From Clostridiaceae bacterium (lineage in GTDB: Bacteria > Bacillota > Clostridia > Tissierellales > Sporanaerobacteraceae), in assembly GCA_019391515.1 (NCBI GenBank), contig JAHXQP010000030.1, positions 248,001 through 312,000 of the forward strand: 64,000 nucleotides of DNA, in the 5' to 3' direction. The position numbers and the translations under genes were made by a program. A model generated the notes under the pieces. It was given only the letters and a program-made list of their open reading frames with translations. It made no database searches and was not told where the DNA came from. Shown here one piece after another: positions 54,166-62,580 of the stretch. Within the stretch, counting starts at the first letter, position 1, and every line of letters starts with the position of its first letter.

Positions 54166-54223
54166 TAGAAAAGTCTCCTTTCCTTTATAATAAAACTATT
54201 TATATCACATAATTCTTGCTGAT

Positions 54224-56503
54224 TTAAGCCTTGAAGTTATAAATAGGCTTGATTATATCCAATATATCGACTGTATCTTCTATATTACTTATTATTTCTT
54301 CAATAGGTTTATATGCCATTGGGGCTTCATCCAATGTTGATTCTTTTACTGATGTTGTATAAACCTCTTCCATAGATTTCTGAAATTCTTCTAAGCTAAT
54401 ATTATCTCTCGCTTGTGCTCTGCTCATAATCCTACCAGCTCCATGTGGTGCACTATAGTTCCAGTCTGAATTGCCTTTACCTGTTGCTAAAATAGATCCA
54501 TCACGCATATTAATCGGAATTAATACTTTTTCTCCTTCATAAGCTGATATTGCACCTTTTCTAATTATATTGTCCTTAAAATCAATATAGTTATGAACTG
54601 TATGAAAGTATTCAAAATCATCCAGTGATTTATTAAACATTCTTTGTAGTATAATCTCTGCCATTGTTTCCCTGTTTAATTTTGCATACTCTTGACATAT
54701 GTTCATGTCGTGCAAATACTTGTCCCTAAATTCATTAGTTAGAAAACATAATTCTTTTGGATAGTTTGGTTGCAAATCATCGTATTCCTTTTTTAATTCT
54801 TTCAATACTTTTTGTATTTCTTTTCTTCTGCCTTGTTCTTTATATTTTTTTATAATTTCTTCTCTTTTTATGAAATAGTCCCCTTTTCCACTGCATAAAT
54901 CAACTGCTAAATTTTGATAAAATTCTGCAACTTGTTTACCTAGATTCCTACTTCCAGAATGGATCACAAGATATTTGTTATTATTTTTATCTATATTGAT
55001 TTCTAGAAAGTGGTTACCCCCACCAAGTGTTCCTATGCTTCTTTCTAATCTCTTTGTACCTTTTAAACTTCTATAACAATATAATTCTTGTAACTTTGGA
55101 TATCGGATAATTCTACCTTCATGTGTATTAAATCCTGCTGGAATATACTGATTAATTATACTATCTAATTTTTTCAAGTCAATTTCTATTTGTCCTAAAT
55201 TAACAACTTCCATTCCACAATTATGAACGAACACGCCTGCCGATAAGGCAAAATTATGATATTTATCTACACTTAAGCAATATACATCTTCTTTATAATC
55301 CAGTTTTTCAACAGATATAACTTTATGATTATTATATAATACTTTATTCCAATTTTCTTTATCTATTACTTCTATAATTTTTTTAAATCCATATTCTTTT
55401 ATAGTTTTACAAGCAATGTCATAAGTAGGATAATTATAAAATTTTTTTCTATAAGAGTTAAAGGTATCTGCATTAACATCTTTACCATCTTTTTTAATAG
55501 AAAGTATCACATTTCTTATCCTTCCTAATTTTTGTTTAACTATCATTGTTTCATCTGAATTTTTATTACTAAAAAATTCGCTTCCTCTTTCTGCATTCTT
55601 TTGAACGACTTTTTTAAAGTCCTCCTTATTTTCATTCATGTAATTTGTTATATTCTGTATTGCTATTTCTTTTTTTTTATTATAATATTTATCATCATAA
55701 AATCCTTTTTCTTGTAAGACTTGTAGTCTTTTTTGCTTAAATTCAGGAGATCTTAGTCTTGTTACTTGGTTTGAACTTTTTCCATGAATTGTTGAATGCT
55801 CATCAATTGTTAATAATTTTAAATTTTCAGGTGTGTTATCAAATTGATTTCCATTTTTATGATGAACAACATAACCTTCTGGTATATTACCAAAATACTC
55901 TTCTGCTACAATTCTATGTGTTGGTTGAGTTTTCATATTTTTATTAGGTTGTAGCAAAGATTCATATCCATCCCTAGTCTGATAAGTTCTATACAAGGGC
56001 ATTAAACTATCTTTATATTTTAAATCTTTTGCTTGTTTGTACTTTCCATTTCTTAACATAATCTCATGATCAGGCGTACAAATAATCTCCTCACCACCGC
56101 TTATTGTAACTTTTACTAATTCTGCATTCCTTATTGTTTTTAATGCTTTTGCTTTCCCATTTACAATTTTTTTATCTTTATTGACGGAATAAACCCAAAA
56201 CTCCTTACCTTCTTCATATAATTGTTCTAATGTCTTTTGAGTCCCATTTAATAAGGGTATTTTTGTATCACCAACAAAACATCCTATATCTACCCCAACT
56301 AAATTCGGAATTACTTTATCTCCTAAATCAGCTGTGAATCCTATTACACAACCAGCACCTTTGTGACAATCTGGCATAATTCTTACTTTGGCATTTTCCA
56401 CAAAATCCTGGTTAAGCAAGTTGGTTATTTGGGATATTGTTTCACTCTCAATATTATTGGTAAATACCTTAGCCATACTGTATTTTCCCTGCAATTCAAT
56501 CAT
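54224..56503 (-). CDS. rtcB: RtcB-family RNA ligase interrupted by an intein
   Basis: RtcB joins 2',3'-cyclic phosphate or 3'-phosphate RNA ends to 5'-OH ends using GTP and Mn2+. The precursor has about 759 residues; removing the 354-residue intein leaves about 405, the usual size for the E. coli-type enzyme. Extein motifs are MPDCHKGAGCVIG, GVDIG/CGMEVV, GGGNHFLEI, HSGSRNLGK and SAPHGAGRIMSR, which holds the guanylylated His. I chose ATG 56503, 6 nt after GGTG; ATG 56515 is an alternative. No archease, rtcA or sigma54 regulator is next to it. Splicing is required for activity. Confidence 0.92.
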   Translation of the reverse strand: MIELQGKYSMAKVFTNNIESETISQITNLLNQDFVENAKVRIMPDCHKGAGCVIGFTADLGDKVIPNLVGVDIGCFVGDTKIPLLNGTQKTLEQLYEEGKEFWVYSVNKDKKIVNGKAKALKTIRNAELVKVTISGGEEIICTPDHEIMLRNGKYKQAKDLKYKDSLMPLYRTYQTRDGYESLLQPNKNMKTQPTHRIVAEEYFGNIPEGYVVHHKNGNQFDNTPENLKLLTIDEHSTIHGKSSNQVTRLRSPEFKQKRLQVLQEKGFYDDKYYNKKKEIAIQNITNYMNENKEDFKKVVQKNAERGSEFFSNKNSDETMIVKQKLGRIRNVILSIKKDGKDVNADTFNSYRKKFYNYPTYDIACKTIKEYGFKKIIEVIDKENWNKVLYNNHKVISVEKLDYKEDVYCLSVDKYHNFALSAGVFVHNCGMEVVNLGQIEIDLKKLDSIINQYIPAGFNTHEGRIIRYPKLQELYCYRSLKGTKRLERSIGTLGGGNHFLEINIDKNNNKYLVIHSGSRNLGKQVAEFYQNLAVDLCSGKGDYFIKREEIIKKYKEQGRRKEIQKVLKELKKEYDDLQPNYPKELCFLTNEFRDKYLHDMNICQEYAKLNRETMAEIILQRMFNKSLDDFEYFHTVHNYIDFKDNIIRKGAISAYEGEKVLIPINMRDGSILATGKGNSDWNYSAPHGAGRIMSRAQARDNISLEEFQKSMEEVYTTSVKESTLDEAPMAYKPIEEIISNIEDTVDILDIIKPIYNFKA
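55220..56281 (-). mobile_element. Intein with HNH homing endonuclease inside rtcB
   Basis: The 354-residue intein begins at Cys75 (CFVGDTKIPLLNG) and ends VFVHN before Cys429 of the C-extein. Block B is ICTPDHEI (TxxH) and block F is EDVYCLSVDKYHNFAL, so the splicing elements look complete. In the middle, YVVHHKNGNQFDNTPENLKL is an HNH endonuclease motif. The insertion point GVDIG/CGM is the catalytic metal-binding Cys of RtcB, a site known to carry inteins in archaeal RtcB. Confidence 0.9.
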
Positions 56504-56621
56504 AATTTTCACCATCCCTATTTAGTTAATATTTATTATACTTTTGAAAGTATAATAAATATTATATGCCGTTACTGAAAACTTATTTGATGAGCCATCT
56601 ATTAATCCTATTTAATACAAA

Positions 56622-57086
56622 TTATCTAATGCACTGAATCATTATCAAACAAGGATTTTCTTTTCCCCATAATTCTGGCAAGCACTCCAATGGTTTAAAT
56701 CCCATTGATAAATAAAATTTCCTTGTATCTGCATAATAAATGTCAGGATGAGATTCATCAAGAGTCTTTACTTGCAAGAATTCATATCCATGGTCTTTAG
56801 TAAAGCTCAAAGCTCTATTAAATAAATCTCTACCAATTCCTTGTTTATGATAATCAGGCAAAACCCCCATAACATAAATCTCAGCAGTATATTGATTGTT
56901 TTCTTTAATTGAAATAAAACCTAATGGTTTTATTTCATCCATTGCTGCAAAAAAAGGTAAATTACTACTTTTATTAATGTACTCCTGTGTAGATTCTGGT
57001 ATTCCAAACCAATTAGGGAGTGATTTTAAGATCCACGCCGATATCTCTCTTTTTTCCTGTTTGTCATGTATTTCTTTTATATTCAT
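56622..57086 (-). CDS. GNAT-family N-acetyltransferase
   Basis: This 154-residue protein has the acetyl-CoA motif VMGVLPDYHKQGIGRDLFNRAL and the typical C-terminal FYLSMGFKPLE. The ribosome site AGGTGATG precedes ATG 57086. Substrate unknown. It ends near 56622 with no clear terminator before the rtcB gene. Confidence 0.87.
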   Translation of the reverse strand: MNIKEIHDKQEKREISAWILKSLPNWFGIPESTQEYINKSSNLPFFAAMDEIKPLGFISIKENNQYTAEIYVMGVLPDYHKQGIGRDLFNRALSFTKDHGYEFLQVKTLDESHPDIYYADTRKFYLSMGFKPLECLPELWGKENPCLIMIQCIR

Positions 57087-57195
57087 CTTTTCATCACCTA
57101 ATATAAATTTTCTTTATTACACATTTTTATACTATTATACATTATATGAAAAATGCGACACATAAACCATCAAAGATATTACTCATTTTTTGTCC

Positions 57196-57699
57196 TTATT
57201 TCATTTCAAAATACTTATCTAAATAATTTCCATCGCCTATCTTTTTTGTCTCAATTTTGCCATCAATTGGGCTTAGCAAAATATAATACTTAACATTGTT
57301 TTTTTCACCAGTATAAAGATATGCATTAGGAACTAAACGGGTATTCTTCAATCCAAATGATATAATCGACTTATCCTGTAATTCAGAAAGATTCTTATAC
57401 CCATGTTGAACAACAATACCCTTACCTTCTCTGTAGGAGAAATCAGGTTTATAAGCAATAAAGCTAGCTATTGTAATAACAATCAACAAAACAGTGAACC
57501 AACGCACCTTTGGTTGAACTGTGTTTATTTCCTTTTTCCAATCAATTAGTGTAATAACAATCCAACTAGTCAATAAAGATATAACAAAATTGATACGAAA
57601 TGCATCTGCATAAATAAAGTGAGAAATCAAAAACATACCAATCCCAACTAATATACATAATATGATTTCAAAAATCAAAACTATCTTTTGACTCTTCAT
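57196..57699 (-). CDS. Hypothetical membrane protein
   Basis: This 167-residue protein has three membrane segments in the first 85 residues and a beta-rich soluble C-terminal part (YLYTGEKNNVKYYILLSPIDG). I do not recognise a family. Its promoter end lies in repeat copy B: an extended -10 TGATATAAT is 43 nt upstream of the start codon. Confidence 0.65.
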   Translation of the reverse strand: MKSQKIVLIFEIILCILVGIGMFLISHFIYADAFRINFVISLLTSWIVITLIDWKKEINTVQPKVRWFTVLLIVITIASFIAYKPDFSYREGKGIVVQHGYKNLSELQDKSIISFGLKNTRLVPNAYLYTGEKNNVKYYILLSPIDGKIETKKIGDGNYLDKYFEMK

Positions 57700-57734
57700 T
57701 TATTATAAAACCTCCTACTTCATATAATTTTTCT

Positions 57735-57890
57735 TACACGTATTATATCATTTAATTCTAGCCTATAATGTGATTCACCATATTAATTTAACTCGCAAAA
57801 TAAATAGAATATATCTAATAAAATAACAGATTAACTAAGTATATAAATAAAACTAGTAGATTTTTATTATAACAAATCCACTAGTTTTAT
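57735..57890 (-). repeat. Dispersed repeat element, copy B
   Basis: The element holds TATTATATCATTTAATTCTA, then GATTCACCATATTAATTT, and ends in the hairpin ATAAAACTAGT/ACTAGTTTTAT (57847-57890). On the minus strand it runs from the hairpin (81 nt after the methyltransferase) to an extended -10 (57750-57742) before the next gene. It lacks about 40 nt found in copies D and E. Confidence 0.75.
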
Positions 57891-57970
57891 TTATTTCGTA
57901 TAATCTGGGATAACACCTTTATAAATATGTCCACTCCCGTTTAAAATAAGTTTTTCCCTATAAATACAGA

Positions 57971-58600
57971 CTATGACAATTTTCCAAGTTGAATAATTCC
58001 TGCACAATGAGATACAGTTGTAAAACTAATATCTTCTTTAGGAAAAAATTCTTTTAATTCATCAAATACAAAATATATTTCTTCATCATCCCAATAATTA
58101 TCATACTTTACTTTACACTGCTCTAGTAATTTTCTTGTTTCAAATGCCACATCTCCAATAATAATTTCACCATCATTAGAAAGATACTTATCTAATTTAT
58201 TAATAAAATTTATTTTCTCTTTATCTTCTAAATGATGCATTGCATAAGTACTTATAATATAATCAAACTGTATGTTTTCAAGTGCTTTGGGTAAGCCCTT
58301 AGAAAAATCATATTGAAACAATTTAGCTAATAGCATTTTCTCTTTTGCGATCTTTAGCATTCTTTTGGAAAAATCAATGCCATATACTTCATATCCATCA
58401 TCATATAGTTTTTTTGTTAATACTCCTGTACCAAATCCAATATCCAATACTTTTGCTTTTTCTTTCTTATGAACTATATTGTAAATAGTATTGAGAACAT
58501 CTTTATATCCTGCAAATGGATATTCATTATCCTCTTCACTTAACTGAACACTTTTATCATAACCATCTGCCCATAAATCAAAACCTTTATTGTTTAACAT
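57971..58600 (-). CDS. Class I SAM-dependent methyltransferase
   Basis: This 209-residue protein has the SAM motif VLDIGFGTGVLTKKLYDDG (near residue 50), IDFSKRML and STYAMHHLEDKEKI. AAGGAGGG precedes ATG 58600. It overlaps the end of an unidentified remnant frame upstream. Substrate not known. Confidence 0.87.
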   Translation of the reverse strand: MLNNKGFDLWADGYDKSVQLSEEDNEYPFAGYKDVLNTIYNIVHKKEKAKVLDIGFGTGVLTKKLYDDGYEVYGIDFSKRMLKIAKEKMLLAKLFQYDFSKGLPKALENIQFDYIISTYAMHHLEDKEKINFINKLDKYLSNDGEIIIGDVAFETRKLLEQCKVKYDNYWDDEEIYFVFDELKEFFPKEDISFTTVSHCAGIIQLGKLS

Positions 58601-58766
58601 TAAGAAAGCCCTCCTTGCCTAATTCATAGTCAATAGCAGTTTTCCATTTGCCAATTTGGTCTTTCCAACAGTCTTTTCCTATAGTATCAAATTTAATCTC
58701 TAAGTTATCGTTATAATGTCTGCGTACATAAGATAATGTTGTATATTGTCCTGTTCTAGAACTTTT
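58587..58766 (-). pseudogene. Remnant 3' end of an unidentified gene
   Basis: A minus frame of 59 codons (RTGQYTTLSYVRRHYNDNLE, GKDCWKDQIGKWKTAIDYEL) ends 14 nt inside the methyltransferase gene and carries that gene's ribosome site. Its amino-acid composition looks coding, but it has no start codon and is cut by a stop at 58767-58769. Family not recognised. The rest of this gap (to 58905) shows nothing else. Confidence 0.45.
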
Positions 58767-58905
58767 TCATAATCATCCACCTTATTTCACTTTTTAAAAA
58801 AATAAATAAAATATTTTATTTTTCAACTATTAAACAACTATGATTTTCATTTAGATACAATATAAATAACTTTTTGAACAATAATTAAAATTAATCCTAA
58901 TTTTA

Positions 58906-59331
58906 TTATATGGTTTTAGAATAGTGATTGGATAAAATAATTATAAGTAATAGTTCAAATACAATCAACCCAACTGCTGGTAGTAAATATTCTAATGGTG
59001 CTTTCATAAAACCAAGATAGAGAACAAATCCACATAATATATAGTTCATAATCTGTGCAGTTAAATAACCTGACTTTTCTCTTATTCTGATATTTCTTTC
59101 ATCATTTTTTTCTATAGAATAAAGTTCTTCTATATCTTTACTTTTAGTATCTGAAACTAAAAGAGTCTTAATAAAAGAACCAATACCCAATGCAGCACAA
59201 GCTCCTCCTATACCAAAACATAAACCTCCAAGCATTTCATTAACTCCTAAATTAAATATATAAACCCCAAGTATAATAAGTAGAATACCAACAATCCCTG
59301 CTCCCAAATACAGTATTTTTTTTCTTTTCAT
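58906..59331 (-). CDS. Membrane protein partner of the XRE regulator
   Basis: This 141-residue protein has four membrane segments (two at each end) around a charged middle (DTKSKDIEELYSIEKNDERNIRIREKSG). The NDERNIxIREKSG motif is typical of small DUF2178-like or DUF6442-like proteins that pair with XRE regulators. Its start overlaps the XRE stop codon by 4 nt. Role unknown; probably controlled by its partner. Confidence 0.72.
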   Translation of the reverse strand: MKRKKILYLGAGIVGILLIILGVYIFNLGVNEMLGGLCFGIGGACAALGIGSFIKTLLVSDTKSKDIEELYSIEKNDERNIRIREKSGYLTAQIMNYILCGFVLYLGFMKAPLEYLLPAVGLIVFELLLIIILSNHYSKTI

Positions 59332-59549
59332 TTTTGAACCTCCTCCTTATAAATAAATATTTCTTCAATTTGTTTTCCAAAAAACTCTGCAATATGAAAA
59401 GCCAGCTCTAAAGATGGATTATACTTCCCATTTTCTATTGAGCTAATTGTTTGTCGTGACACCCTCAGCGCCTTTGCTAACTCATCTTGATTGAGATTTT
59501 GTTTTTTTCGTAATTCTTCAACTCTATTTTTCAGTAACATCACCTCCAA
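59328..59549 (-). CDS. XRE-family transcriptional regulator
   Basis: This 73-residue DNA-binding protein has the helix-turn-helix LRKKQNLNQDELAKALRVSRQTISSIENGKYNPSLELAFHIAEFF and the full IEEIFIYKEE tail that the regulator at 52254 lacks. An AGGTGATG site precedes the start. Two operator-like repeats flank its promoter, so it is probably autoregulated. Confidence 0.9.
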   Translation of the reverse strand: MEVMLLKNRVEELRKKQNLNQDELAKALRVSRQTISSIENGKYNPSLELAFHIAEFFGKQIEEIFIYKEEVQK

Positions 59550-59555
59550 ATATAT

Positions 59556-59573
59556 GACAAGGAACCTTTACAT
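59556..59573 (-). promoter_or_regulatory. XRE operator, downstream copy
   Basis: GACAAGGAACCTTTACAT on the plus strand matches the copy at 59600-59617 in 17 of 18 positions. It is a near palindrome around AAGGAACCTT and lies just downstream of the -10 box. Confidence 0.65.
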
Positions 59574-59575
59574 TT

Positions 59576-59604
59576 ATTATATGCTCTCCTTTTAGTTTTG
59601 TCAA
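59576..59604 (-). promoter_or_regulatory. Promoter of the XRE/membrane protein operon
   Basis: Perfect TTGACA (59604-59599), 17-nt spacer and perfect TATAAT (59581-59576) on the minus strand. The -35 hexamer is part of the upstream operator copy. Confidence 0.85.
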
Positions 59605-59617
59605 GGAACCTTTACAT
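59600..59617 (-). promoter_or_regulatory. XRE operator, upstream copy
   Basis: GTCAAGGAACCTTTACAT overlaps the -35 region. Together with the copy at 59556-59573 it brackets the promoter, an arrangement suited to tight autorepression. Confidence 0.65.
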
Positions 59618-59628
59618 GACTAACTTTT

Positions 59629-59659
59629 AAAAAACAAGTTTTTTCTAAACTTGTTTTTT
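59629..59659. terminator. Bidirectional terminator
   Basis: The perfect 12-bp arms AAAAAACAAGTT and AACTTGTTTTTT have a 7-nt loop and T-runs on both strands. It insulates the XRE promoter from the small membrane genes upstream. Confidence 0.8.
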
Positions 59660-59688
59660 AAAAATTATTATTGCTTCATAATAAATCT

Positions 59689-59760
59689 TCTTATACGATT
59701 CGTCGTATTAGTTCTACTGGCAAAACTTGTTTGATAATAAATATACCCAATAAAAAGTAA
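59689..59760 (-). repeat. Dispersed repeat element, copy C (partial)
   Basis: TTATACG is followed directly by ATTCGTCGTATTAGTTCTAC and GGCAAAACTTG, which aligns with CACTAGTTCTATTAGCAAAACTT of copy E. The promoter core and the hairpin are both missing, as if internal deletions had occurred. Confidence 0.5.
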
Positions 59761-59831
59761 CTTTAATTAGTAAAATATATACAAATAAACTTTAGTGCAT
59801 AATATATAAAGATTGTGATACATTATACTAA

Positions 59832-60017
59832 TTAAATCATAGACCTTTTCCATCTTTTTAACTTTGAATAAGGCTCTTGAGGTAAAATACCTATAATAAT
59901 AAAACATATTGCCAACCCTTGTAAAAAACCTAAAAATAAATCAGGTATACTAAAAAAACGTCTTAGAATAATATAGACTGTTTGTGCAAAAATTCCTATG
60001 AATAGTTCTTTTCTCAC
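59832..60017 (-). CDS. Small membrane protein
   Basis: This 61-residue protein has two hydrophobic segments (about 5-20 and 26-46) and a basic C-terminus (KLKRWKRSM). A GGGAGGC site precedes ATG 60017. Family not recognised. It follows another small membrane protein gene after 58 nt, so both may be co-transcribed. Confidence 0.6.
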   Translation of the reverse strand: MRKELFIGIFAQTVYIILRRFFSIPDLFLGFLQGLAICFIIIGILPQEPYSKLKRWKRSMI

Positions 60018-60075
60018 ATTAATGCCTCCCTAAGATTAAATAATATTTACTTCACATAAATCTACTGATATTCAA

Positions 60076-60312
60076 TTAAAATAATAAATTCAAAACTACA
60101 AAAATAATAATGGACAATAAAGTAATAGGAATAAGTAAATGTATTTTCTTTTTTGTCTCTTTATATTCATTCCATTCATCTATTGCCTGATTTATAAGTA
60201 TTATCCCAACTAAAGCAATAAAAACATTACGCGGAATATCAACTTTCATAAGTATAAGTATTAAATATGTAGCTGAAACTATGCCTACAATAATTTGTCT
60301 TGCCTTTTCCAT
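60076..60312 (-). CDS. Small membrane protein, three TM segments
   Basis: This 78-residue protein has three hydrophobic segments separated by DIPRNV and NEYKETKKKIH. An AGGAGATGG site precedes the ATG. The promoter is the extended -10 of repeat copy D (60411-60403), about 90 nt upstream. Function not known. Confidence 0.62.
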   Translation of the reverse strand: MEKARQIIVGIVSATYLILILMKVDIPRNVFIALVGIILINQAIDEWNEYKETKKKIHLLIPITLLSIIIFVVLNLLF

Positions 60313-60391
60313 ATAGCCATCTCCTGATAGTATTTTTAAAAACTTCTTACAAATTCTTTTAGATATTTACAATTTAATACGATATATTTTT

Positions 60392-60609
60392 TACTTATAC
60401 ATATTATATCATTCAATTTTAGTTTATGATAACCCCTTAAACATTATCCTATAACACATAGCTTGTCCACTATTTATAGTATGGTTCAATGGTTCACCAT
60501 ATTAATTTGACTGACAAAACAAATAGGATGTGTTTGATTGTGGATATTCCTAATATATAAGGTATAAGTAAAACCAGTAGACTCTTATCATGCAAACCTG
60601 CTGGTTTTA
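60392..60609 (-). repeat. Dispersed repeat element, copy D
   Basis: This is a full-length copy of about 218 nt: ACTTATACATATTATATCAT, a central part with GGTTCACCATATTAATTTGA, ATATAAGGTATAAGTAAAAC and the hairpin AAAACCAG/CTGGTTTT (60570-60609). On the minus strand the hairpin follows the lipoprotein gene and the extended -10 TGATATAAT precedes the next gene. Confidence 0.8.
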
Positions 60610-60645
60610 TAAAATTGCTATAGCTGTTTCTTCAACTTATTATAC

Positions 60646-61148
60646 TTAACTATCAAATTTACAATAATGCAAAATATTATTTTCAACATCATAGATTCCC
60701 ACAGTATAATTTGAAGAATACCTCTCAAATAACAATCTATCATCGTTAATCTTATCTTTACCCTTAAATCTGTCAATAAATATCCAATATCCATTCAGTA
60801 TTTCTGGCATATCTAATCTTTCAGCCAAATCAGATATATATTCAACGGAACCTTTTTCTCCACCATATAACTTAAGTTTAATATTTTCTGTGAGAGGTAA
60901 ACTTCTCCAATCACCATTATCTTTAATCTCTGATAAAATCTTTTCAGCATTTTTACCCTTAAATTGAATTTTTGCTAATGTTATCCCATCTTCGTAAAAT
61001 CCTTCATGCGTGTTCTCATATTCTATTTTTATGTTCTCAGGCATTTTAATTCCTAAAGAGTTTGAAATTTTTTGTTGATGGACTGTGAAAAACAGCCCGT
61101 TAAAGAAAAAATAATAATTAAAAATATGTAAGTAAATCGCTTTCTCAT
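60646..61148 (-). pseudogene. Lipoprotein gene with a frameshift in an A6 tract
   Basis: From ATG 61148 (6 nt after GGGGTG) the frame encodes a lipoprotein signal, MRKRFTYIFLIIIFSLTGC, then stops after about 32 codons. A second frame continues from just past the A6 tract at 61068-61073 (ISNSLGIKMPENIKIEYENT) to the stop at 60646. One extra A would join them into a protein of about 167 residues. The mature domain, with YWIFIDRFKGK and TVGIYDVENNILHY, resembles small Firmicute lipoproteins of unknown role. Sequencing error, decay or phase variation are all possible. Confidence 0.75.
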
Positions 61149-61284
61149 ATACATCACCCCATGTAAAATAAACTAGAAACCAAAGCCCCTGCATATTCTA
61201 TAATGCTAAAATTTTTAATTTTCTTCTTTTGAATATTCTAAAATATCGCCCGGTTGACAATCTGATGAATTATTATAACTAAAA

Positions 61285-61778
61285 CTATTTATCTGAATAA
61301 TTGTATTTTACATATACATAACTGTTCCATTTTTCTATATATTCTTCTTTAACAAAATTAAGCTTTTACTTGCAATATTCTCTGGATGTACAAGGCAACA
61401 TATTTCATAATCATCGTATTTCTGAAAAAGAAATGGAATTAGTGAGGTTAACAATTCAAAAATATAACCTTTCCTTTGAAAATAAGGAGATATAGTAAAT
61501 CCAAGAGAGATTGTTTTCTCTTTTTTTGAAATATACAAATCACCAATTAATTTATCTGTTCTTTTTAAAGCTATTGCAAATTGCATTTCATCATTATTTA
61601 AATCACGATCAAAATTTGTTTCAATAAGCTTTTTCAAATACTCTTTTGAAGTATCTTTCCACTCTTGATATTTCCCACACTCTTTATTATTTCTATATTC
61701 AAATAAATGCTCTAAATCATCTAACCTAAAATTACGGAGATGTAATCTTTCAGTATATAATATAATTTTCACTCCCAT
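61285..61778 (-). pseudogene. GNAT acetyltransferase with a C-terminal frameshift
   Basis: The frame from 61778 gives 147 residues of a RimJ/RimL-type GNAT (LRNFRLDDLEHLFEY, GFTISPYFQRKGYIFELLTSL, CLVHPENIASKS) and stops early at 61335. A neighbouring frame carries the missing end, KLNFVKEEYIEKWNSYVYVK, to a stop at 61285. The join lies near AAAAGCTTA; a small deletion there would explain the shift. The C-terminal strand is needed for the fold, so activity is doubtful. Confidence 0.7.
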
Positions 61779-61820
61779 CTTAATATTATTGAAATATCAG
61801 TAAAAAGTGGATATTCATTT

Positions 61821-62330
61821 TTAAATTATTTTTTCCATAACTTTAATTTCCCAGTTTCTTTCAGGATGAATTGTACTAATTATTTCTTTTACTACTTTAA
61901 ATCCCATTCTTGTCCAAAACTCAAATCCATTTTTATTTTCCTTTAGTACGCCCAATCTTAATCTGCAATATCCCCTTTTCCTCATATTTATTGCAAACTC
62001 TTCAACAAATGCGCTTCCATATCCTTGTCTATGAAAATCTCCATGAATTATAAATAGTCCTATGTATACTGTATCTTCATCTGGATAATTCATTACATAA
62101 TCTATAATCCCGATATCTTGACCATTTATGGATATTAATTTGTAATTCTTGTTCTGCAAATTTGAACCTGGTGGTATATCATTTTTATCTTCAATAATAG
62201 ATTCTATTGAAGGTTTTCCATTCATGGAGACTTTAAAATACTCTTCATTTGTATCATAAATCTTTAAAACATTTTTAAGTAAATCCTTAGTAACTGTCTT
62301 CAAGACAACCTTGTTTTCAATATATTTCAA
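61821..62330 (-). CDS. GNAT-family N-acetyltransferase
   Basis: This protein of about 169 residues has the acetyl-CoA motif GLFIIHGDFHRQGYGSAFVEEF and ENKNGFEFWTRMGFKVVKE. I prefer TTG 62330, 6 nt after GAGGTG, to the GTG at 62339 that overlaps that site. The same frame is open further upstream to about 62460 (see findings), so an older, longer gene is possible. Substrate unknown. Confidence 0.82.
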   Translation of the reverse strand: MKYIENKVVLKTVTKDLLKNVLKIYDTNEEYFKVSMNGKPSIESIIEDKNDIPPGSNLQNKNYKLISINGQDIGIIDYVMNYPDEDTVYIGLFIIHGDFHRQGYGSAFVEEFAINMRKRGYCRLRLGVLKENKNGFEFWTRMGFKVVKEIISTIHPERNWEIKVMEKII

Positions 62331-62580
62331 CTTCCTCACCTCAAGAATAATTTGTTTTTCAATTTCTTCATTTATCCCAATATTATCTGAAATGATCCAA
62401 GAGTTATTACCTACTATTTTACCATAAACTAGAATACCTTACCCTACTTACGCTCGCAAAAAAATGATTTTACATTAGTATCCTTAAATACATCCATAAT
62501 AATCCCCCATAAAATATAAACTTTATTTTATAATATTCTACTGTTGAGTAATATATAGATATTGTGTTGTAATAATTAAC

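Noticed and set aside
61200-61284. Short minus frame ending CQPGDILEYSKEEN
   Set aside because: Too short, no start codon and no recognisable family; may be a gene end but cannot be supported.
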